From: Candidatus Aerophobota bacterium
GTDB taxonomy: Bacteria; Aerophobota; Aerophobia; Aerophobales; AE-B3A
DNA length: 11,416 bases
Direction: 5' to 3'
Assembly (NCBI GenBank): GCA_030616535.1
Contig: JAUWXE010000025.1
Span: 1 to 11,416, forward strand
The position numbers and the translations under genes are program-made. Position 1 is the first letter of the stretch, and each line of letters opens with the position of its first letter. The notes beneath the pieces are model-generated. The model made no database searches. It saw only the letters and a program-made list of their open reading frames with translations, and was not told the origin of the DNA. Shown in pieces: positions 1-6,076 of this stretch.

Positions 1-5
1 CTTGA

Positions 6-70
6 CGCCTTTGGGCGATCACACATTCATCCACGGGCAAGCCCGTGAAACTCTGTCCTTCGGGTTGTGT
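6..70. repeat. Cluster of short GC-rich hairpins at the left edge
   Basis: Three small inverted repeats lie next to each other. CGCC (6-9) pairs with GGCG (14-17). CACGGGC (32-38) pairs perfectly with GCCCGTG (41-47). CC-TTCG-GG (57-64) can form a UUCG-type mini hairpin. ACACA (21-25) pairs with TGTGT (66-70) and could close the last two into one larger fold. The stretch is more GC-rich than the A/T-rich sequence beside it (72-110). It lies downstream of the phosphatase gene, but no T-run follows the main stem on either strand, so it is not a textbook intrinsic terminator. An interspersed palindromic (REP-like) element is possible, but only one copy is visible here. Confidence 0.4.
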
Positions 71-110
71 TAGAAAAAATAATCACGTCCCCTTTTTTTG
101 CTTTTTTTGT

Positions 111-1031
111 TTAAAAACAGCGAGCTTCTTTGACTAATTCCTGGCCACTTTTCGCCCCATCTGACAGATCTATCTCCAGATAGGCTGCCTGAGAATTAAA
201 ATAAGGTACACCTTTTCGGGAGAAAAGGGTCAGCACCTTTCCCTTATGATTTAGAGAAGTCCCTTCACAGGGCTCGTGACTTCTGATAAGAGTTTTTACT
301 CCTAGTCGGTCTAGAACCTCCCTGGTTATTTTCTCACCGAAGATCCTACCTGCTCCTCTTGGCGAGGGATAACTTTTCGGAGTCTGCCCAGGATCACTCC
401 AGAGAATCTGTTCTAAATATCTTTTGTCGGGATGGTACTGCTGGGCGTAGGCTATATCATCGACCGAAGTGATGCCTTCCGGCAGCCCTCCATGAAGCAT
501 CAAATATTTTTCTTTGGCGATGAGGCTGTGAGGTAGACTGTCAAATAGCTCTCGCAGAGACTCGTAAGTCTTCCTCCATTCACCTCCGTATCTGGCTCTC
601 AAAAAATATGGCAGATCATGGGGCCGAACTCCTAAATCCTGGGGTCCTTCGTGATTACCTCTTAGAAGAATAACTTTTTCCTTAAATATTGACTTCAGGC
701 TAAGGATGAGATAATAGACCTCAACCGACTCATCTCCCCTATCTCCGTAGTCCCCCAGAAAAATCATATACTCTCTGGCCTGAGGCGAGGATCTCATAAA
801 ACCACTGTCCTCCAAGATAAAGATCAGACTTTGAAGGTCACCGTGAAGATCCCCCACTACTATGACCTTACCCTGAGAGGGAAGGTACACCAGCCCACTC
901 TCAATTTCTAGCTCGCCGCTCCTTCCTCTGGATCTTTCCTCAATTAACGCGTCAACGCTGATCTTAGCTAGATTAGAAAACTCCTCTGCTGTTGAGGCCG
1001 CAGCCCTCCTGGTAAGTTGTGATATCTCCAT
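111..1031 (-). CDS. PPP-family serine/threonine protein phosphatase (metallophosphoesterase)
   Basis: This is a complete 306-residue protein of the calcineurin-like metallophosphoesterase superfamily, PPP (PP1/PP2A-like) type, predicted to remove phosphate from Ser/Thr residues with a two-metal centre. The PPP signature blocks are all visible in order: GDLHGD at about 60-65, GDYGDRG at about 93-99, RGNHE at about 124-128, HGGLP at about 180-184 and RSHEP at about 250-254. No signal peptide or membrane segment is seen, so it should be cytosolic. The ATG at 1031 is preceded by a weak AGAAGA-type ribosome site. It is the last gene of the leftward cluster, 54 bases after bshB1, so it is probably co-transcribed with the bacillithiol genes. 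Its substrate is unknown. A diadenosine-tetraphosphatase-like activity is an alternative, but the GDxxDRG/GNHE layout with HGG favours a PPP phosphatase. Confidence 0.88.
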   Translation of the reverse strand: MEISQLTRRAAASTAEEFSNLAKISVDALIEERSRGRSGELEIESGLVYLPSQGKVIVVGDLHGDLQSLIFILEDSGFMRSSPQAREYMIFLGDYGDRGDESVEVYYLILSLKSIFKEKVILLRGNHEGPQDLGVRPHDLPYFLRARYGGEWRKTYESLRELFDSLPHSLIAKEKYLMLHGGLPEGITSVDDIAYAQQYHPDKRYLEQILWSDPGQTPKSYPSPRGAGRIFGEKITREVLDRLGVKTLIRSHEPCEGTSLNHKGKVLTLFSRKGVPYFNSQAAYLEIDLSDGAKSGQELVKEARCF

Positions 1032-1085
1032 CTAATCTTCTTTCACCCTAAGGGAAAAATGTCCTAAGGTTTACCTCAAACCAGA

Positions 1086-1799
1086 TTATTTCGTCTTGAA
1101 TAAATCTAATAAAACTTCTATATTCAAGGGCTCTGGAGTTAAAAAGGCTTCCCCGTATTTTACATTAATTAAAGAACCGTAAAATCGATTTCGAGTCTCA
1201 ATGTCAAAAAGATAATCCTCCATACCTATGGGACGAACCGTGGTTTTTGAGAATTCTTTTCCAAACTGGGAGCGATAAGCCTTAATTGCCTCTAGCTTCC
1301 GAGGATAGTATGTGCTAATGTCAACCACCAGAGCAGGAGAAGCATAGTCATGAAGCAAATAGAATAGAAAAAGCCGGGGATCATGAGGGGGAAAACGGCT
1401 ATTCAGTTTCTTCAAGCGACAGTATAGACTGGAGTTTCTCACTAACCATCCTGCAGCTCGGTGATCGTCATGACGATCCCCCCAGTAAGGGGCGAGGACA
1501 GCCCCAGGTCGATATTCTCTGATAGTCTCGGCAATCAAGACTCTATTTTGGTAGCTATCTTCAACTCTGGTGTCTCCTAAATCGAGATTTTTTCTTACGG
1601 TAGCTGCCAGTATTCTAGCTGACTCTGAGGCTTCTCGAGCGATAATCTCTGGACTAGCTTTAGAATTCATCTCCCCTCGAGTAAGATCTATTACTCCTAT
1701 TTTTTTCCCTGAATCCCTCATTTTAAGTAGCAGCCCTGCGCAGCCCAGCTCTACATCATCGCAATGCGCGCCAAAGGCTAAGATATCTACTCTGGTCAT
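1086..1799 (-). CDS. bshB1: Bacillithiol biosynthesis deacetylase BshB1-like (PIG-L/LmbE family)
   Basis: This 237-residue protein of the PIG-L/LmbE zinc deacetylase family is predicted to deacetylate GlcNAc-malate to GlcN-malate, the second step of bacillithiol synthesis. The N-terminus (DILAFGAHCDDVELGC, residues 5-20) is the family's zinc and catalytic loop: H12 and D15 are the expected ligands and D14 the expected general base. The usual Pro between His and Asp is Cys13. The second zinc block reads HDDH at 110-113, where HPDH is usual, following YWGDR. The length fits BshB1 (about 230-240). The gene follows bshC by 39 bases on the same strand, and this pairing supports BshB1 over other PIG-L enzymes. 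The ATG at 1799 has a GAGG element about 8 bases upstream. Both metal motifs retain their His and Asp residues, so the enzyme is probably active. Confidence 0.87.
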   Translation of the reverse strand: MTRVDILAFGAHCDDVELGCAGLLLKMRDSGKKIGVIDLTRGEMNSKASPEIIAREASESARILAATVRKNLDLGDTRVEDSYQNRVLIAETIREYRPGAVLAPYWGDRHDDHRAAGWLVRNSSLYCRLKKLNSRFPPHDPRLFLFYLLHDYASPALVVDISTYYPRKLEAIKAYRSQFGKEFSKTTVRPIGMEDYLFDIETRNRFYGSLINVKYGEAFLTPEPLNIEVLLDLFKTK

Positions 1800-1838
1800 G
1801 TCCCAGCCTCTTTGACTTCTCTAAAATTGGTCATAGAA

Positions 1839-3398
1839 TCAAGAAGGTAGCTTTATCAGTCGGTGCTCACCATAGTCAGATTTCAAAAATTCTCTATAGA
1901 CACCGCCTAAGAAGTCGGGGCCGAATTTTATGAGGTACTCCAACAGATTAATTTTTCGTTCCTGGAGGTTGTTTGCGGGAAAGATGTTGTTAGCTGCTTT
2001 GTACACTTGTCTTTCTACAATAAAATTTTGTTTTCTCAAACTCCGGGTTAGTTTATCCTCTAAAGCCCCCATCTCCTTTAAAACTCTTCCCAGCGATGCC
2101 CGACAGGAATCTACCAAACTTCCATTTATTTCCCGGGCAGTTTCTTCAATATCCCCGAAGGTATCCTGGAATCTCTTTCGGCTAGAGTTGAACAGTGGCT
2201 TGATTTCTCTTGCTACTAATCTTTTCACCAAAGCTCCGGGAGACTTAAGATCAAAGATTTTCAAGTTGTATTTGCGAAGAACCATCAAAACCTTATTTTC
2301 AATAACAGTAGCGCCGAATCGAGGATAAATCACAGGCATCTCCACACCGAATTCACGGTAAATTTGTCTTAATTGAGCGAAATAAGCTATTTCGGAAGGC
2401 CCGGCTACATAAGCATAGGTGGGAAGGACATAATCCTGAGTAATGGGCCTGGTCACAGCGTTAGCACTGAAGGAAAGAGGATTTTTTTCCAAAAGATGGA
2501 GGAGTTCTTTTCGGGAGTAGGCGTGGTCCCCCGCCTGGAAATCTCCCTCGTAGACGATCCTCTTTCTTCCTACGAAAAAATTACATAAATTCGGGCTTTT
2601 GTGAATAGAGGGAGAATATCCCAGTTCTTTAAGTCTGGCCCCGGTCTCATTCAGGATTTTGCTGCACTTAGTAGGATTATCTATCATTCTTTTAAACAAA
2701 GGGATCATCATCTTCCTCAAATACTTAGGCTCTATTAAAATCAAACCATATTCTCCTAAAAGATTAAGCATTGTGCGGGAAAAAAAATCCCCCAGATTTT
2801 TAGACTGGTTGGATAAGCTCTGGATTTTCTCTAAAATAGAATCTTTAAACTCAGTATTAGGAGCAAGCTCTTTTATCCTTGATATTGTTTGCCCTATTTT
2901 TTCCTGATTCAACTCAACCTCAGAGGCGCTTCCTTCTCCTCTAAGAGGACAATCTATCCTTAAGGGCTCATTATCTTTCATCACATAAATATGATTCATT
3001 TCTCTAAGGTCATGGTCCTCTGAGGCATTCCAGAAGATAGGAACAAACTGATGCCGGCTGTTAGAAAGTCTCTTAGAAATTATGATTGTCGAAAGGGCCT
3101 TATAAATGGTAAAAAGGGGACCCGTAAATAGACCCGGCTGCTGTCCGGTTATTACGGCGAAGTTATTCTCGTTTAGTAAAAGCTTGATATTTTGCATCAC
3201 TTTTGCCGGAGCATTAAGCATCTGATTGTACTCGGTAAGATTTTTGACTACTTGAGGTCTATCTACCCGGATATCCCTGAAATGCTTGGTGCTAAAGTGG
3301 GCAGGAAAAAATTCGGTAATTTTAGGGGAGCAGCGAAGATAGTCCAGAGTTATGGGTTGAGATACTACCCTTCGGGTGGGTAAAACTTTAGCTAACAT
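1839..3398 (-). CDS. bshC: Bacillithiol biosynthesis cysteine-adding enzyme BshC
   Basis: This complete 519-residue protein is recognised as BshC, the cytosolic ligase-like enzyme that attaches cysteine to GlcN-malate to give bacillithiol. Family hallmarks are TGQQPGLFTGP at about 84-94 followed by a TIYKAL helix, and the block IFWNASEDHD near 121-130 followed by MNH. The C-terminal region has the long helical and coiled-coil part of the family and ends with a block ending LQERKINLLEYL...FGPDFL. The length is slightly below the usual 530-545. The ATG at 3398 has an AAGGT element 8 bases upstream. A strong promoter (3504-3531) and a perfect inverted repeat (3424-3444) lie in front. It is the first gene of the cluster bshC, bshB1, phosphatase. 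bshA is not present in this window. Confidence 0.92.
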   Translation of the reverse strand: MLAKVLPTRRVVSQPITLDYLRCSPKITEFFPAHFSTKHFRDIRVDRPQVVKNLTEYNQMLNAPAKVMQNIKLLLNENNFAVITGQQPGLFTGPLFTIYKALSTIIISKRLSNSRHQFVPIFWNASEDHDLREMNHIYVMKDNEPLRIDCPLRGEGSASEVELNQEKIGQTISRIKELAPNTEFKDSILEKIQSLSNQSKNLGDFFSRTMLNLLGEYGLILIEPKYLRKMMIPLFKRMIDNPTKCSKILNETGARLKELGYSPSIHKSPNLCNFFVGRKRIVYEGDFQAGDHAYSRKELLHLLEKNPLSFSANAVTRPITQDYVLPTYAYVAGPSEIAYFAQLRQIYREFGVEMPVIYPRFGATVIENKVLMVLRKYNLKIFDLKSPGALVKRLVAREIKPLFNSSRKRFQDTFGDIEETAREINGSLVDSCRASLGRVLKEMGALEDKLTRSLRKQNFIVERQVYKAANNIFPANNLQERKINLLEYLIKFGPDFLGGVYREFLKSDYGEHRLIKLPS

Positions 3399-3423
3399 AG
3401 TGTATGACCTTAAGATAAATCTC

Positions 3424-3444
3424 GATTTAGCTCCAAGCTAAATC
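3424..3444 (-). promoter_or_regulatory. Perfect 9-bp inverted repeat in the bshC leader
   Basis: GATTTAGCT (3424-3432) and AGCTAAATC (3436-3444) are exact reverse complements separated by three bases. The element ends 26 bases upstream of the bshC ATG, about 10 bases before its AAGG ribosome site, and downstream of the predicted transcription start. In the RNA it would form a stable stem-loop. As DNA it could be a dimeric repressor site. No T-run follows on the minus strand, so a simple terminator is unlikely. Confidence 0.55.
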
Positions 3445-3503
3445 TAGGCCTCTCTTCCTCTTACCATAAGTTCTTTCTTCAAGCTAGCGAGATCTTTTAT
3501 CCC

Positions 3504-3531
3504 ATTATGGCTCATAAAGAATAATTGTCAA
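3504..3531 (-). promoter_or_regulatory. Sigma70-type promoter for bshC-bshB1-phosphatase
   Basis: Read on the minus strand, a perfect -35 box TTGACA (3526-3531) is followed after 16 bases by CATAAT (3504-3509), five of six matches to the -10 consensus. Transcription would start near 3497 and give a leader of about 100 bases before the bshC ATG. The -35 box sits inside an 11-base palindrome, AATTG-N-CAATT (3523-3533), that could serve as an operator. Confidence 0.65.
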
Positions 3532-3687
3532 TTCAAATCTGGAACCCAAAACAAAAGATAACAGCCATGTTTTCTCAAAGGAAAAACCAGATTCTAACTA
3601 AGGAAATTGCACTGAAGGTTATGAGTTATCCCTTCTTCGAGGAGTTTCTGGCAAAATGTCTGTATTATCCCTTTTAGAAGGCCCTCG

Positions 3688-3897
3688 TCATTCAAAAACA
3701 CCTTGCAATTCGTCCAGTTCTCTGCTATTGTTTTGCTGGGCCATCACATCTTCCTCTTCGATGAGGTCTGGGGTATTTTCCTTATCCCGGACCAATAATG
3801 GTTTTTTGTCAAACACATCCAATTTTGCAGAAATTACCGGGCCCAATCGTGATTTATACTGATATGAAAGAAGAATTATCGGAGTTTGCAATCCCAT
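3688..3897 (-). CDS. Possible small protein of unknown function
   Basis: This is a 69-codon ORF whose ATG (3897) has a good AAGGAG ribosome site (3908-3913) at a rather long 10-base spacing. The product would have a hydrophobic start (PIILL at residues 6-10) and a charged C-terminal half containing DLIEEED. No family is recognised. It lies upstream of the bshC promoter on the same strand, and it overlaps a coding-like plus-strand frame that cannot also be real. It may be a chance ORF or the remnant of a longer gene. Confidence 0.25.
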   Translation of the reverse strand: MGLQTPIILLSYQYKSRLGPVISAKLDVFDKKPLLVRDKENTPDLIEEEDVMAQQNNSRELDELQGVFE

Positions 3898-3953
3898 GGG
3901 GATACAACTCCTTCCATTCTAATCTAATCCAAGAGAACCAGCAAATAACTAAA

Positions 3954-3960
3954 AAGGAGG
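3954..3960 (+). promoter_or_regulatory. Strong ribosome binding site that fixes the URO-D gene start
   Basis: AAGGAGG lies 5 bases before the ATG at 3966. The frame is open upstream to an earlier ATG at 3798, but that ATG has no comparable ribosome site and the extra 56 residues do not resemble the family. The family-typical N-terminus (MNAREKFLRTME) begins at 3966. Confidence 0.8.
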
Positions 3961-3965
3961 GGAAA

Positions 3966-5132
3966 ATGAATGCAAGGGAAAAGTTTTTGAGAACCATGGA
4001 ATTCGACATCTCGGTACCGCCTCCTCTATACGAGATGGGTTGGTGGATTGGAACTATCAGGCGCTGGTACAATGAAGGACTTCCCAAGATTCAAGGCATT
4101 CCTGAGGATCTTCCCTCAGGAGAATCGGTTAGAGGCCCCCTGATGGGGGGAAAGAGAAAATGTACCGATCCGGGCGCAGTGGTTAACTTCGATAAAGGGA
4201 GTGAGAAACTCCCTCTGGAGCATTGGATTTTTCCAGAATTTAAACCTCAAATCCTTCAGGAGCTTGGAGATAGGCTAGTGGTGATTGATGAGATGGGAAT
4301 TAAAAAGAAAATCTCCCGGGAAAATGATAGCATTCCGGAATACTACGAGTGGCCGGTTAAGAACAGAGACGACTGGGAAAAATTTAAAGATCAAAGACTC
4401 AATCTTAAAACCCCGGGGAGATACCCTGAGAATCTTGAGGAGGTAATAGAAACCTTTGAAAATAGAGACTATCCTCTCTCTATTGGAGAACTTCCAGTTG
4501 GATTCTTTGGCTCCGTGCGTTACCTTATGGGGGAGGTAAAGCTTTTCACCAGCTACTACGATGACCCTGAGCTGGTAAAACAAATTATCAATGATCTGGT
4601 GGATTTCTGGATCGAGCTCTGGAGACCTGTTCTCTCACGAATGGAGGTCGACTGGGTAAATATGTGGGAAGATATGTGCTACAAGACCGGCCCCTTGGTC
4701 TCACCTCAAATATTCAGAGAATTTATGTTGCCTGCTTACCAGAGGTTTACCTCCTTTTTGAGGGAAATGGGAGTCAAGCACATCATTGTAGATACTGATG
4801 GGAATTGCTGGGAGCTCATTCCTCTTTTTCTTGAAGGAGGAGCAACCGGTCTTTTCCCTATGGAAGTTGCAGCTGGGATGAATGTGGTCGAGGTGAGAAA
4901 GCAGTATCCAGATCTTCAGATTATGGGTGGGATCGATAAGAGAGTACTCATCAGTGGAAAAAAGGAGATCGATGAAGAGCTGGAGACTAAAATCCCTTTT
5001 ATGTTGAAAAAGGGGGGTTATATCCCCCATGTGGACCACCACATTCCTCCAGATGTTCCTCTGGAAAATTTTATTTATTATCGAAACCAGCTTGAAGAAA
5101 TGATTGATAAATCTCAGATGTGGAAGAAATAA
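3966..5132 (+). CDS. Uroporphyrinogen decarboxylase (URO-D) superfamily protein, methyltransferase-like
   Basis: This 388-residue protein belongs to the URO-D/MtaA/CmuA superfamily of TIM-barrel proteins. Visible markers are the N-terminal NAREKFLRTM helix, the middle segment around VDWVNMWEDM, the barrel-strand block HIIVDTDGNCWELI, and the C-terminal block GGYIPHVDHHIPPDVP followed by FIYYRNQ. The Arg-rich N-terminal substrate motif of true HemE is missing, and a haem role is not supported by the neighbours. Divergent members of this kind are often corrinoid-dependent methyltransferases or of unknown function, and the substrate cannot be deduced here. No corrinoid protein or activator gene is adjacent. 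It is the only intact rightward gene in the window, is divergent from bshC and is followed closely by a broken DNA glycosylase gene. No signal peptide is visible. Confidence 0.85.
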   Translation: MNAREKFLRTMEFDISVPPPLYEMGWWIGTIRRWYNEGLPKIQGIPEDLPSGESVRGPLMGGKRKCTDPGAVVNFDKGSEKLPLEHWIFPEFKPQILQELGDRLVVIDEMGIKKKISRENDSIPEYYEWPVKNRDDWEKFKDQRLNLKTPGRYPENLEEVIETFENRDYPLSIGELPVGFFGSVRYLMGEVKLFTSYYDDPELVKQIINDLVDFWIELWRPVLSRMEVDWVNMWEDMCYKTGPLVSPQIFREFMLPAYQRFTSFLREMGVKHIIVDTDGNCWELIPLFLEGGATGLFPMEVAAGMNVVEVRKQYPDLQIMGGIDKRVLISGKKEIDEELETKIPFMLKKGGYIPHVDHHIPPDVPLENFIYYRNQLEEMIDKSQMWKK

Positions 5133-5182
5133 TTCTGTATTTTTTTGATTTTAGTCTACAAACCATCACCTTATCCTCTTAG

Positions 5183-5587
5183 CTCATACACTTAAAAAGC
5201 TTTCTCGTTAATCAAGAGCCGATTGTGGGAATTGGAAATGCTTATGCAGATGAAATTCTCTGGGAGGCCGGTCTTTCTCCTTTTAAATCTACTACCTCTT
5301 TGGATCCCCAAGAGACTGAATCTTTGCATAGAGCAATAAAAACTGTCCTGTGGTGCGGAATTGGTGAGATTAAAAAGAGAGTGGGAGACGAATTACCAAT
5401 CAAGAAACCCCGGGAATTCTTAAGAATTCATAATAAAAAAGGGGAAAGATGTCCCCGATGTGAAGATATCATCCAGTGGGTAAGCTACCGAGATCGAAAC
5501 ACCTACTACTGCTCAGGCTGCCAAACCCAGGACCGAATCCTGAAGGATCGCCGTTATTCCAGATTCCTCAAGCTAATAATGCTTTAA
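5183..5587 (+). pseudogene. C-terminal remnant of formamidopyrimidine-DNA glycosylase (Fpg/MutM)
   Basis: Only the second half of an Fpg/Nei-family base-excision repair enzyme remains. The frame begins after a TAG at 5180-5182 and reads LKSFLVNQEPIVGIGNAYADE, the H2TH region, before any plausible start; the first candidate start is GTG at 5225. The zinc finger is intact: CPRC, 16 residues, then CSGC, with the DNA-contacting Arg in RNTYYC. It ends with an LKDRRYSRFLK tail. The N-terminal catalytic domain with the essential Pro2 (MPELPE) is absent. In another frame just upstream (about 5163-5192), PYPLSSYT resembles the family's PLS..FT linker, suggesting a frameshift plus small deletion. A full enzyme is about 270-290 residues. 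Glycosylase/lyase activity should be lost. A DNA-binding stub made from the GTG is possible but unlikely. Confidence 0.8.
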
Positions 5588-5594
5588 AAACTAA

Positions 5595-5765
5595 CTAATC
5601 AAACTCACCCTGCTGGGCCTTTTCTAGAAGCTGGGGGATTTCATCTTCCACTATCCACTCCTCGTAACTTGCCTGGTTGAGTTCTCGAATGAATCTAGAT
5701 GGCTTCATAATTATTGCCCGACGCCAGCTTTCCCCCATGATAAGGTAGCAATAATAGTATGTCTT
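5595..5765 (-). pseudogene. Probable C-terminal remnant of a UvrD/Rep-type helicase
   Basis: The leftward frame ending at 5595 gives about 55 residues with the motif KPSRFIREL followed by YEEWIVEDE. The PSRF(L/I)xE(L/I) box is typical of the extreme C-terminal part of superfamily 1A helicases (UvrD/PcrA/Rep), where it follows a Tyr-rich YL strand and a basic segment; here TYYYCYLIMG...RRA occupies that position. None of the helicase motifs (Walker A, DExx, the VALTRA region) is present. Farther upstream the same frame runs into the end of the MBL remnant in a different frame, so the homology stops near 5765. It looks like debris, not a gene. The assignment rests on one short motif. Confidence 0.5.
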
Positions 5766-5779
5766 TAAGGTGTATTTCT

Positions 5780-6061
5780 TCAATTGGTGATCTTTTCCCA
5801 CTTCTCGGGCTCAAATATCATGCCATCACTGGCAGCAATGACCTTTAGGCCAAGTTCTTTTCCTAGCTGCTCGGCCAGTTTCCAGGGCTTAGCTCTTAGT
5901 ATGGTCATCCCAAAATGAGTCAAAATAGCAACCCGGGGACGTACCTCTCCAATTATCTTTTTAGCATCATCCAAACACAGCCAGGCTCCTCCTGAGGCCC
6001 GAAGTTGCTTGGATACTACTACTCGAGCCCCAGCAGTACCGAGAAATTTAATGTAGTCCAT
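5780..6061 (-). pseudogene. MBL-fold metallohydrolase with large in-frame internal deletion
   Basis: This 93-residue ORF joins the two ends of an MBL-fold hydrolase that normally has about 250 residues. Residues 1-30 (KFLGTAGARVVVSKQLRASG and the following W-L) are the first strands of the fold. Residues 33-93, with RPRVAILTHFGMT, LRAKPW and VIAASDGM, are the C-terminal end of the same family. The middle, including the HxHxDH metal-binding block and later ligands, is absent. The join falls at L30-D31-D32 (codons 5966-5974), a tripeptide plausible at both positions in intact relatives, which suggests recombination at a short repeat. The frame is preserved, so a small protein might still be made, but hydrolase activity is not expected. 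The ATG at 6061 lies 15 bases after the preceding gene. Confidence 0.72.
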
Positions 6062-6076
6062 TAAATTTTCCCCTGA

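Larger units (their letters stand above)
3399..3965. other. Divergent intergenic region with possible gene debris
   Basis: This stretch of 567 bases separates leftward bshC from the rightward URO-D gene. The bshC promoter and leader occupy 3399-3531. The rest holds no recognisable gene. On the plus strand, the frame that leads into the URO-D gene is open from 3567 except for two stops (TAG at 3675-3677 and TGA at 3762-3764). Its first part would be a 36-codon ORF (3567-3677) without a good ribosome site. On the minus strand, a 69-codon ORF overlaps it (3688-3897). Both translations look moderately protein-like but match no family I know. A decayed gene is possible. No clear promoter for the URO-D gene was found, only an isolated TATACT at 3855-3860 without a matching -35. 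Confidence 0.45.

Noticed and set aside
1..75. A tRNA or other cloverleaf RNA at the left edge
   Set aside because: The stems are too short and there is no T-arm consensus or acceptor stem. It fits small palindromes better.
1047..1069. Direct repeat CCTAAGG (1047-1053 and 1063-1069) before the phosphatase gene as an operator
   Set aside because: Only seven bases long, and it lies within a probable operon with no promoter boxes nearby. Chance is a sufficient explanation.
3798..3965. A 56-residue N-terminal extension of the URO-D protein from an ATG at 3798
   Set aside because: A strong AAGGAGG site lies directly before the ATG at 3966, where the family-typical N-terminus begins. The upstream residues do not resemble the family.
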